NCBI RefSeq assembly: GCF_030285625.1
Contig: NZ_CP127294.1
Coordinates: 2,986,001 to 3,050,000 of the forward strand
DNA: 64,000 nucleotides
Direction: 5' to 3'
Origin: Amycolatopsis sp. 2-15
GTDB taxonomy: Bacteria; Actinomycetota; Actinomycetes; Mycobacteriales; Pseudonocardiaceae
Below the pieces are notes generated by a model, which was not told the DNA's origin, searched no databases, and saw only the letters and a list, made by a program, of their open reading frames with translations. A program made the position numbers and the translations under genes. How positions within the stretch are numbered: position 1 is the stretch's first letter; each line of letters opens with the position of its first letter. Shown in pieces: positions 16,031 through 23,415 of the stretch.

Positions 16031-16906
16031 TCAGGCGCCGATCGCGTCGAGCTCGGCGACGACGTCGGCCGGCAGCTCGAGCGCGGCGGCCGCGACGTTC
16101 TCCCGCAGGTGCGCCATCGACGACGTGCCCGGGATCACGGCGATCGCGGGCGAGCGCTGCAGCAGCCACGCCAGCGCGACCTGCATCGGCTTCGCCCCGA
16201 GCCGCGCGGCGCACGCGTCGAGCGCCGAGGACTGCAGCGGGCTGAACCCGCCCAGCGGGAAATACGGGACGAATGCGATGCCGAGCGCGGCGCACTTGTC
16301 GACGAGGTCGTCGTTTTCGCGGTGCGCGAGGTTGTAGGCGTTCTGCACGCACACAACCGGTGCGATCTCGCGCGCGACGTCGAGCTGCGCGCCCGTCACG
16401 TGGCTCACGCCGAGGTGGCGGATCAGGCCCTGTTCCCGCAGCTCGGCGAGCACTGAAAACGGTTCCACGATCGACACGTCCACGGGGTAGCCGCCCGTTT
16501 CGTCGCCCAGGCGCAGGTTCACCACGTCGAGCGCCTCGACGGCCAGGTTGCGCAGGTTGTCGTGGACGGCCGAGATCAGTTCGTCGCGCGTGAGCGCGGG
16601 CGGCCAGCCGTGGTCGGCGCTGCGGCGCGCGCCCACCTTGGTCACCAGCACCAGCTCGTCCGGGTAAGGCGCGAGGTTGTTCCGGATCAGCTCGTTGACG
16701 GTGTGCGGGCCGTAGTAGTCCGACGTGTCGATGTGCGTGATGCCCAGAGCCAGGGCCTCGCGCACCACCGCCGACGCCTCGGCGAGGTCCTGCGGCGGCC
16801 CCCAGACCCCGGGACCGGCCAGGCGCATCGCGCCGAAGCCCATCCGGGTCACGGTCAGCTCGCCGCCGAGCTGCAGGGTGCCGGCCGCCGTGGCGTCCGT
16901 CGTCAT
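16031..16906 (-). CDS. Aldo/keto reductase
   Basis: A 291-aa NADP-dependent aldo/keto reductase barrel. Visible family motifs: RMGFGAMRLAG (21-31), GITHIDTSDYYG with catalytic D60 and Y65, LVLVTKVGAR with the catalytic Lys (about 90), and the C-terminal cofactor motif IPGTSSMAHLREN. The position of the usual catalytic His (LHxPD) reads VVNLRLGDE, so His is replaced by Arg, as occurs in some actinobacterial oxidoreductases of the family. Substrate unknown. The gene is convergent with the OmpA-tailed gene with only a 3-bp gap. Confidence 0.9.
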   Translation of the reverse strand: MTTDATAAGTLQLGGELTVTRMGFGAMRLAGPGVWGPPQDLAEASAVVREALALGITHIDTSDYYGPHTVNELIRNNLAPYPDELVLVTKVGARRSADHGWPPALTRDELISAVHDNLRNLAVEALDVVNLRLGDETGGYPVDVSIVEPFSVLAELREQGLIRHLGVSHVTGAQLDVAREIAPVVCVQNAYNLAHRENDDLVDKCAALGIAFVPYFPLGGFSPLQSSALDACAARLGAKPMQVALAWLLQRSPAIAVIPGTSSMAHLRENVAAAALELPADVVAELDAIGA

Positions 16907-16965
16907 GTGGTGCTCCTCCCGAGACCGGTGATCCGGCCGTCAGCCTAGTCCGGAGTGGACTGCGA

Positions 16966-18162
16966 TCAGCTGCACGCGTGCTTCGACTTCAGCACCCGCT
17001 TCACCGAGGCCGCCACGCGGTCCGCGGGCAGCTCGCCGCTGGACACCGCCTTCACGAGCCGGTCGAGCACCGCGCCGACGTCGCCGTTGCCCGAGGAGAA
17101 CAAGGCCTCGTCGGCACCCGCCTGCAGTGCCTTGAGCACGGCGTCGGGCAGCGGGTACTGGTCGGTGATCGCCTTCATGCCGCCGAGGTCGTCGGTGATG
17201 ATCGGGCCGGTGAAGTGGTAGTCGCCGCGCAGCAGCCGGTACGCGGCGGGGGAGATCGACGCGGGCACGCCGTTCGTGAGACCGGGCACGTCGAGGTGCC
17301 CGACCATCACTTCCACGGCGCCGTAGTCGGCGATGTTCTCATAGGGCTTGAGGTCCACCTTGCGCAGCTGGTCGAGCGGCGGCGTGGTGACGGTGCCCTT
17401 GTGCGAGTCGCCGGATCCGTGGCCGTGGCCGGGGAAGTGCTTGAGCACCGGCGTCACGCCGCTTTGGCGCAGGCCCTCGGCGAACGCCATCGCGTACTGG
17501 CGCACCTTGGCGGGATCCGAGCTGTACGAACGGTCTCCGATCACCGCGTCGTCCGGTTCGTCGCTCACGTCGGCGTCGGGCGCGTAGTCGACGGTGATCC
17601 CGCGCGCGTGCAGCTGCTTGCCCCGCTGCACGCCCAGCGCGCGGACTTCGGCGGGCGTCTTCGTGGCGGCCAGCTCGCGCGCGCTCGGCATCGAGCCGTC
17701 GAGGTCGTCGATGCGCTGCACGCGCCCGCCCTCTTCGTCGACGGAGACGGACACGGGGATCTTCGCGGCGTTCTGCACGGCGTCGAGCGCATGGTTCTGC
17801 AACAGCGTGGTTTTATTGCCTCCCACGAAGAACCCGCCGATCTGCTGCTGCTGGACAAGTTTTGTCACCGCCGCGGGATTCGCGGCGTCGACACCCGGGA
17901 CCACCAGCTGAGCCACCTGCGCGCGCACGTCGAGGGAAGAGATCAGCGAGTCGCATGAAGACGGTGAAGCCGACCGTGAAGATGGCGGGCTCGACGGCTC
18001 CGAGGACACCGTCGGAGCGGCGCTCGTGCTCGGCTGAGCACCCGGTTCCGCCAGCGCGGTACCGGAAACCGTGTGGGCGGAAGCACATCCGGCGAGGGTG
18101 CCGGCGACCAGCACCGCGCCGCCGATCGCCGCAGGTAGCCGCTTCCGTGCGGGCATCTTCAT
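16966..18162 (-). CDS. GH3 beta-N-acetylhexosaminidase lipoprotein (NagZ-like)
   Basis: A 398-aa lipoprotein: lipobox LAGC with C26, then a Ser/Pro/Thr spacer to about residue 68. The catalytic barrel has SVDEEGGRVQRI (140-151), KHFPGHG (241-247) with the DSH dyad at 252-254 that serves as acid/base in NagZ-type enzymes, and TDDLGGM (323-329) carrying the aspartate nucleophile. It lacks the second GH3 domain, as NagZ does. Being surface-anchored, it could trim chitin or peptidoglycan fragments. ATG 18162 has AAGGA 5 nt upstream. It is divergent from the LuxR-type gene, with the CGTGAAG boxes between them. Confidence 0.92.
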   Translation of the reverse strand: MKMPARKRLPAAIGGAVLVAGTLAGCASAHTVSGTALAEPGAQPSTSAAPTVSSEPSSPPSSRSASPSSCDSLISSLDVRAQVAQLVVPGVDAANPAAVTKLVQQQQIGGFFVGGNKTTLLQNHALDAVQNAAKIPVSVSVDEEGGRVQRIDDLDGSMPSARELAATKTPAEVRALGVQRGKQLHARGITVDYAPDADVSDEPDDAVIGDRSYSSDPAKVRQYAMAFAEGLRQSGVTPVLKHFPGHGHGSGDSHKGTVTTPPLDQLRKVDLKPYENIADYGAVEVMVGHLDVPGLTNGVPASISPAAYRLLRGDYHFTGPIITDDLGGMKAITDQYPLPDAVLKALQAGADEALFSSGNGDVGAVLDRLVKAVSSGELPADRVAASVKRVLKSKHACS

Positions 18163-18227
18163 GAATTCCTTACATGTTCGGTCCCGGTGTCGACGCGACG
18201 CTAGCGGAACCCCTGGTGGGAGCCCAA

Positions 18228-18275
18228 CTTCACGTCGTGAAGAATGACTTCATCGCGGCTAGAGAATTCGTGAAG
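18228..18275. promoter_or_regulatory. CGTGAAG boxes upstream of the LuxR-type regulator
   Basis: CGTGAAG occurs at 18236-18242 and 18269-18275, and its complement CTTCACG at 18228-18234. The first two face each other as TTCACG-T-CGTGAA, a palindrome with a 1-bp centre. The same motif is repeated five times upstream of the paralogous regulator (31479-31632). It lies 58-105 bp before the start codon, a good place for autoregulation. Confidence 0.55.
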
Positions 18276-18332
18276 CCGCTGTCTCCAGACTGGCAGACAC
18301 GGGATGAGTGTTTCTTCAGGGAGGTAGCAGCG

Positions 18333-18926
18333 ATGGATCAGGTCAGGGTGGCGGCGTGGGCTTCGGATCCCATCGCGCTCGCGGGGCTCATCGACCATCT
18401 GCAGGCGCGGCCCGAGGTGCAGGTGCTGCCCGGCCCGCGGCGCGGGGAAGCGGCGGTGCTCGTGTTCGCCGCCGGCCGCGTGACGCCGGAGCTGAAGGCC
18501 GCCCTGCGCGCGGCCGCCTCGGAGACGCCGGCCGCGATCGTCCTCGTCGCCGGATACGTCGACGCCGACGAGCTGCCGGAGCTGGCCGCGTGCCACGTCG
18601 TGGCCGTGCTGCCCCGCGAGGCCATCGCGGGCGACCGGCTCGTGCGCAGCATCACCGCGGCCGCGTCGGGCAAGGAGACCTCGCTGCGCGATCTGCTGGG
18701 TCAGGCCGAGAGCCTGCAGCACACCGCGGGAGGTGCCGCGCTGTCGCCGCGTGAGGTCGACGTGCTGCGGCTGATGGCCGAGGGCTGGGACACCGCGGAG
18801 ATCGCCGGGAAGCTCTGCTACTCGGAACGGACCGTGAAGAACGTCATCTACGGGATGACCAATAGGCTGAAGCTGCGCAACCGACCGCATGCCGTCGCCT
18901 ACGCCCTGCGCGCAGGTGTTATCTGA
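18333..18926 (+). CDS. Orphan LuxR-type regulator with degenerate receiver-like domain
   Basis: A 197-aa protein. Residues about 1-115 look like a receiver fold (VRVAAWASDPIALAGLIDHL start; VLPREAIAGDRLVRSI near the end), but the usual phosphoacceptor Asp is missing (the strand reads AAVLVFAAG), so control by a partner or ligand rather than phosphorylation is likely. The C-terminal HTH begins LSPREVDVLRLMAEGWDTAE and continues YSERTVKNVIYGMTNRLKLR. ATG 18333 has AGGGAGG 8 nt upstream. It stands 14 bp before the sugar ABC cassette and presumably controls it and itself. It has a close paralogue at 31685-32320 with the same ending (AHAVAYALRAG type). Confidence 0.88.
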   Translation: MDQVRVAAWASDPIALAGLIDHLQARPEVQVLPGPRRGEAAVLVFAAGRVTPELKAALRAAASETPAAIVLVAGYVDADELPELAACHVVAVLPREAIAGDRLVRSITAAASGKETSLRDLLGQAESLQHTAGGAALSPREVDVLRLMAEGWDTAEIAGKLCYSERTVKNVIYGMTNRLKLRNRPHAVAYALRAGVI

Positions 18927-18940
18927 GGGAAGCTCACCCC

Positions 18941-20212
18941 GTGCGAAAGCTGACCCGGCGCCCGGCCGTCGCCGTCCTGACGACCGCGCTCCTCCTGCTG
19001 GTGACCGCTTGCAGCGGCGGCTCCGCCGCCGAAGGCGGGAAGATCAAGCTGACCGTGGCCACCTTCGGTGAGTTCGGTTATGCCCCGCTCTTCGCCCAGT
19101 ACGAGAAGGATCATCCGAACATCGAGATCCAGAGCCGGGTCACCGACTTCGACACGCACTTCAAGACGCTGGCCACGCAGCTCGCGGCGGGCCACGGCGC
19201 GGCCGACATCGTCGCCATCGAGGAGCAGCAGATCCCCAAGTACCTCGGGGTGAAAGACAAGTTCGTGAACCTCGCGGACTACGGCGCCGACCAGCTGCAG
19301 AACCAGTGGGCGGCGTGGAAGTGGGCCCAGGGCACGAAGGACGGCGACGTGCTCGGCCTCGGCACCGACATGGGCAGCCTCGCCATGTGCTACCGCCGCG
19401 ACCTCTTCCAGCAGGCCGGCCTGCCGACCGACCGCAAGGCCGTCGCCGCGCTCATGCCGACCTGGGACGCGTACGCCCGGCTGTCGCAGCGCTTCACCGA
19501 CAAGCTGCCGAAGGTGAAGTTCGCCGACTCGGCTGGAACCGTTTACACGGCGATGCTGAACCAGTCGCCGGAGAACTACTTCTCCTCGCGCGACGATTCC
19601 TACATCGCGGACAAGAACCCCGCCGTGCGCAACGCCTTCATGCTCGCCGGCACCCTCGCGCAGAAGGGCCAGACGGCCGGCGCGACCACGTACACGCAGG
19701 CCTGGAACGTCGCGATCAAGCAGGGCACCTTCGCCACGATCGCGTGCCCGGCCTGGATGCTCACGCAGATCAAGGAAGCCGGCGGCGACGGCAATACCGG
19801 TAAGTGGGACGTGACGACCGTCCCCGGCGCCAGCGGCAACCAGGGCGGCTCGTTCCTCTCGATCCCGAAGCAGAGCGAGCACCCCAAGGAGGCCTACGAC
19901 CTCACGAAGTGGCTCACGGCTCCCGAGCAAGAGAAGAAGATCTTCCTCTCCGACGGCATCCTGCCGAGCGAGCCGAACGTCTACAAGGACCCGCAGGTCG
20001 TGGCCCACACCGAGCCGTACTTCTCCGGCGCGCCGATCGGCCAGATCTACGCCACCTCCGCCGACACCCTTCGTCCCAACTACCGCGGCCTGCACGACGC
20101 CGACGTCCGGCCGGAGTTCGGCCGGGCGCTCGGGCGGATCGAGGACGGGTCCGAAAAGGTCGACGCGGCCTGGACGGACGCCGTGAAGCTCGGCCGCGAG
20201 GCCATCAAGTAG
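18941..20212 (+). CDS. ABC sugar-binding lipoprotein, CebE paralogue
   Basis: A 423-aa solute-binding protein. The lipobox is LVTAC with C24. The mature start KLTVATFGEFGYAPLFAQYE is closely related to the CebE-like protein at 7323-8651, and GLGTDMGSLAMCYRRDLF and GNQGGSFLSIPKQ correspond to motifs there, so the two cassettes are paralogous. It likely binds a beta-linked oligosaccharide. GTG 18941 follows GAGGGA by 10 nt. First structural gene of the second sugar operon, directly after the LuxR-type regulator. Confidence 0.92.
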   Translation: MRKLTRRPAVAVLTTALLLLVTACSGGSAAEGGKIKLTVATFGEFGYAPLFAQYEKDHPNIEIQSRVTDFDTHFKTLATQLAAGHGAADIVAIEEQQIPKYLGVKDKFVNLADYGADQLQNQWAAWKWAQGTKDGDVLGLGTDMGSLAMCYRRDLFQQAGLPTDRKAVAALMPTWDAYARLSQRFTDKLPKVKFADSAGTVYTAMLNQSPENYFSSRDDSYIADKNPAVRNAFMLAGTLAQKGQTAGATTYTQAWNVAIKQGTFATIACPAWMLTQIKEAGGDGNTGKWDVTTVPGASGNQGGSFLSIPKQSEHPKEAYDLTKWLTAPEQEKKIFLSDGILPSEPNVYKDPQVVAHTEPYFSGAPIGQIYATSADTLRPNYRGLHDADVRPEFGRALGRIEDGSEKVDAAWTDAVKLGREAIK

Positions 20213-20219
20213 GCCCCTG

Positions 20220-21131
20220 GTGCTGCGTGGACCCCTCCTGGCTCGATGGGACCGGAAGGCGACGCCCTTCCTGTTCATCGCCCCGTTCTTCGCGGTTTTC
20301 GTGGTGTTCGGCGCGTTCCCGCTCGTCTACACGGCCTGGGTTTCGCTGCACGACTGGGATCTGCTCGCCGGTGACCAGGGCGGGTTCGGGCTCGCGAACT
20401 ACGCCGAGTTGTTCACCGACGGCCGGTTCTACAACGCGCTGTTCAACACCACGAGCATCTTTCTGCTCGCCGCGATCCCCGAGTTCTTCCTGGCGCTCGG
20501 GATCGCGGCGCTGCTGAACCGGCCGCTGCGCGCGGCGACGTGGTGGCGCACCGGTGTGCTGCTGCCCAACGTGGTGTCGGTCGTGGCCGTGGGGCTGGTG
20601 TTCGCGCAGCTCTACAGCCGTGACTACGGCGTGGTCAACGAGGTGCTCGGCTGGTTCGGGATCGACCCGATCTCGTTCCAGGCGCGCAAGTGGTCCTCGC
20701 ACCTGGCCATCGCGACGATGGTGATGTGGCGCTGGACCGGCTACAACTCGCTGATCTACCTGGCGGCGATGCAGGCCGTGCCGCAGGACCTGTACGAGGC
20801 GGCGGCGCTCGACGGGGCTTCGCGCTGGCGGTCGTTCTGGTCGGTGACGGTGCCGGGCATCCGGCCGACCATCGCGTTCACGGCGGTGGCGGGCACCGTC
20901 AACGGGCTGCAGCTGTTCGCCGAGCCGCAGCTGTTCGACGCGACGGGCTCCAGCGGCACGGGTGGCAACGACCGGCAGTTCCAGACGCTCACGATGTACC
21001 TGTACGAAAAGGGTTTCGGCAAGTTCGACGCGGGCTACGCGGCGGCGCTGTCGTGGGTGATGTTCGTGTTCTGCGTGCTGTTCGCGTTCTTCAACTACCG
21101 GCTGGTGCGCCGGTTCGTGAGCGCGCCGTGA
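20220..21131 (+). CDS. Carbohydrate ABC permease (MalF type), second cassette
   Basis: A 303-aa, six-helix permease; the first helix is KATPFLFIAPFFAVFVVF (about 13-30). The ATPase-docking loop is DLYEAAALDGASRWRSFWSVTVP. It parallels the CebF-like protein at 6343-7326 segment by segment, for example SSHLAIATMVMWRWTGYNSL against the equivalent there. GTG 20220 begins 7 nt after the binding-protein stop. Again no ATPase gene is present, so a shared MsiK-type ATPase is inferred. Confidence 0.92.
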   Translation: MLRGPLLARWDRKATPFLFIAPFFAVFVVFGAFPLVYTAWVSLHDWDLLAGDQGGFGLANYAELFTDGRFYNALFNTTSIFLLAAIPEFFLALGIAALLNRPLRAATWWRTGVLLPNVVSVVAVGLVFAQLYSRDYGVVNEVLGWFGIDPISFQARKWSSHLAIATMVMWRWTGYNSLIYLAAMQAVPQDLYEAAALDGASRWRSFWSVTVPGIRPTIAFTAVAGTVNGLQLFAEPQLFDATGSSGTGGNDRQFQTLTMYLYEKGFGKFDAGYAAALSWVMFVFCVLFAFFNYRLVRRFVSAP

Positions 21132-21955
21132 TGCCGCGGCGGCGCGCGGGCGCGTGGGTGTACGTGGTGCTCGTCGGCGTGGTCGGCGCGTCGCTGTTCC
21201 CGCTGTACTGGTCGTTCGTGATCTCCACCCGGGACAACGCGGCGGTCGGGGAGACCTCGCCGCTGCTGCTGCCGGGCGGGCACCTGTTCGAGAACATCCG
21301 GCGCGTGTTCGACACCGTCGACTTCTGGCTGGCGATCGGCAACTCGCTCATCGTGGCCGTGACGGTGATGGTGTCCAATGTGGTCCTGGCCAGCCTGGCC
21401 GGGTTCGCGTTCGCCCGGCTGAGGTTTCCGGGCCGCAACAGTCTTTTCCTGTTCGTGGTCGGCTCGGCGATGGTGCCGGCGCAGCTCGGCGTGATCCCGC
21501 TGTACCTCGTGGTCGGCGACTTCGGCTGGTACGGGAAGCTCGAGGCGGTGATCGTGCCGGCGCTGGTGAGCGCGTTCAGCGTGTTCTGGATGCGCCAGGC
21601 CTGCGAAGGCGCGGTGGCGAGCGAGCTCGTGGACGCGGCCACTGTGGACGGAGCCTCGGTGGTGCGCACGTTCTGGCACGTGGCCGTGCCCGCGATCCGG
21701 CCGCAGGCCGCGGTGCTGGCGATGCTCACGTTCATGGCCACGTGGAACGACTACTTCTGGCCACTGGTCGTGCTCGACCCCAACGAGACGCCGACCGTGC
21801 AGGTGGTGCTCTCGCAGCTGGCCAGCGGCTACTACACCGACTACGCGCTGATGCTCACGGGCGCGACCCTCGGCGTGCTGCCGGTGATCGCGCTGTTCCT
21901 GGTTCTGGGCCGCTACATCGTGCGGGGGATCCTGAAAGGTGCTGTCCATGGCTGA
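21131..21955 (+). CDS. Carbohydrate ABC permease (MalG type), second cassette
   Basis: A 274-aa permease with about six helices, starting MPRRRAGAWVYVVLVG. The docking loop is ELVDAATVDGASVVRTFWHVAVP, and the end GRYIVRGILKGAVHG matches the MalG class. ATG 21131 overlaps the previous stop as TGATG. It forms the channel with the preceding subunit. Its 3' end overlaps the GH1 start by 8 bp, so transport and hydrolysis are expressed together. Confidence 0.92.
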   Translation: MPRRRAGAWVYVVLVGVVGASLFPLYWSFVISTRDNAAVGETSPLLLPGGHLFENIRRVFDTVDFWLAIGNSLIVAVTVMVSNVVLASLAGFAFARLRFPGRNSLFLFVVGSAMVPAQLGVIPLYLVVGDFGWYGKLEAVIVPALVSAFSVFWMRQACEGAVASELVDAATVDGASVVRTFWHVAVPAIRPQAAVLAMLTFMATWNDYFWPLVVLDPNETPTVQVVLSQLASGYYTDYALMLTGATLGVLPVIALFLVLGRYIVRGILKGAVHG

Positions 21956-23321
21956 GCTCGAGTTCCCGTCCGGCTTCTGGTGGGGTGCGGCGACCGCGTC
22001 GTACCAGATCGAAGGCGGGGTGACCGAGGGCGGCCGCGGACCGTCCATCTGGGACACCTACAGCGCGACGCCGGGCAAGGTCCTCAACGGCGACACCGGT
22101 GCCGTCGCGTGCGACCACTACCACCGGTACGGCACGGACGCGGCGTTGCTGTCCGAGCTGGGGCTGCCCGTTTACCGGTTCTCGGTGGCGTGGCCGCGCG
22201 TGATGCCCGACGGCCGCACCCGCAACGCCGAGGGCCTCGCGTTCTACGACCGGCTCGTCGACGAGCTGCTCAGCCGCGACATCCTGCCGGTGCTCACGCT
22301 GTACCACTGGGACCTCCCGCAGGCCATCGAGGACGCGGGCGGCTGGCCGGCTCGCGACACGGCCTACCGGTTCGCCGACTACGCCGCCGTGGTCCACGAC
22401 GCACTCGGCGACCGCGTGCCCCAGTGGACGACCATCAACGAGCCGTTCTGCGCCGCGTTCCTCGGCTACGGCAGCGGCGTCCACGCGCCGGGCAGCCAGG
22501 ACTACGACACCGCGCTGGTCGCCGCGCACCACCTGCTGCTGGGCCACGGCCTGGCGATGCGGGCGCTGACGGAACAGGCCCGTCCCGGCCAGGATTTCTC
22601 GCTGGCGCTGAACTTCGCCCCCGCGCTGGCCGACGGCGACACGGATGCCCACCGCGAAGCCGTACGTAAGTTCGACGGCATCCACAACCGCTTCTTCCTC
22701 GACCCGGTGCTCGGCCGCGGCTACCCCGCCGACGTGATGGCCGACGTCGAACACCACGGCGGTCGGTTCGCCGCGTCCATTCAGGACGGTGACACCGACC
22801 TCATCGCGGCCGCCATCGACTGGCTCGGCGTGAACTACTACGCCCCCGCCCGCGTCGCACCGCTGGCCGACCCGCTCGCGCCGAGCAACTGCCCGCTGCC
22901 CGGTTTACGAGGTATGGACGTCCTCCCGGCTCGCGGCCCGCTGACGTCGTTCGGCTGGGAGCAGACGCCGTCGTGCCTCACGGATCTGCTGGTGTGGCTG
23001 AACTCCCACACGGGCGGCCTGCCCTTGGTCGTCGCCGAGAACGGCGCGGCCTTCGAAGACACCGTCGTCGACGGTCGCGTCCACGACCCCGCCCGCGTCG
23101 CCTACCTCGACACCCACATCCGCGCCGTCCACAGCGCTCTCGCCGCGGGCGCCGACGTCCGCGGCTACCTGGCCTGGTCCCTTCTGGACAACTTCGAATG
23201 GGGCATGGGCTACACCCAGCGCTTCGGCGTCATCCACGTCGACTTCGACACGCAGGCCCGCACGATCAAGGACTCGGGCCGCTTCCTGGGCGAGGTCGCG
23301 AAGGCCAACCGCCTGCCCTGA
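21948..23321 (+). CDS. GH1 beta-glucosidase, second cassette
   Basis: A 457-aa family-1 glycosidase. Signature FWWGAATASYQIEGG (10-24); acid/base E165 in TINEP (162-166); nucleophile E364 in VVAENGA (361-367); end block WSLLDNFEWGMGYTQRFG. It has no signal peptide, so it acts on imported sugar. ATG 21948 is preferred over GTG 21939, since AAAGG stands about 8 nt before it and the shorter form matches the length of the first copy. It is the last gene of the second operon and a paralogue of 4101-5498, but clearly diverged, so substrate preferences may differ. Confidence 0.92.
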   Translation: MAELEFPSGFWWGAATASYQIEGGVTEGGRGPSIWDTYSATPGKVLNGDTGAVACDHYHRYGTDAALLSELGLPVYRFSVAWPRVMPDGRTRNAEGLAFYDRLVDELLSRDILPVLTLYHWDLPQAIEDAGGWPARDTAYRFADYAAVVHDALGDRVPQWTTINEPFCAAFLGYGSGVHAPGSQDYDTALVAAHHLLLGHGLAMRALTEQARPGQDFSLALNFAPALADGDTDAHREAVRKFDGIHNRFFLDPVLGRGYPADVMADVEHHGGRFAASIQDGDTDLIAAAIDWLGVNYYAPARVAPLADPLAPSNCPLPGLRGMDVLPARGPLTSFGWEQTPSCLTDLLVWLNSHTGGLPLVVAENGAAFEDTVVDGRVHDPARVAYLDTHIRAVHSALAAGADVRGYLAWSLLDNFEWGMGYTQRFGVIHVDFDTQARTIKDSGRFLGEVAKANRLP

Positions 23322-23330
23322 CCCGCCCCC

Positions 23331-23412
23331 ATGCGGCATTGGGTGCGCTCAACGCACCGAATGCGGCATTTGGGTGCGTTGGGCGCACCGAACGCCACAT
23401 TGGGGTGCTTGA
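23331..23412. repeat. Intergenic palindromic tandem repeat (about 30-bp unit)
   Basis: Two and a half units of an imperfect 30-31 bp repeat: ATGCGGCATT followed by GGGTGCG, a 5-nt loop, CGCACC and GA. Each unit can fold (GGTGCG/CGCACC). Units at 23331-23360, 23361-23391 and a degraded third at 23392-23412. It fills the gap between convergent genes and may act as a terminator. I associate this pattern with Amycolatopsis intergenic regions, which a genome search would test. Confidence 0.7.
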
Positions 23413-23415
23413 AGC

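Noticed and set aside
23331..23412. CRISPR array
   Set aside because: Units are directly adjacent without variable spacers and only 2.5 copies exist; no cas genes nearby.
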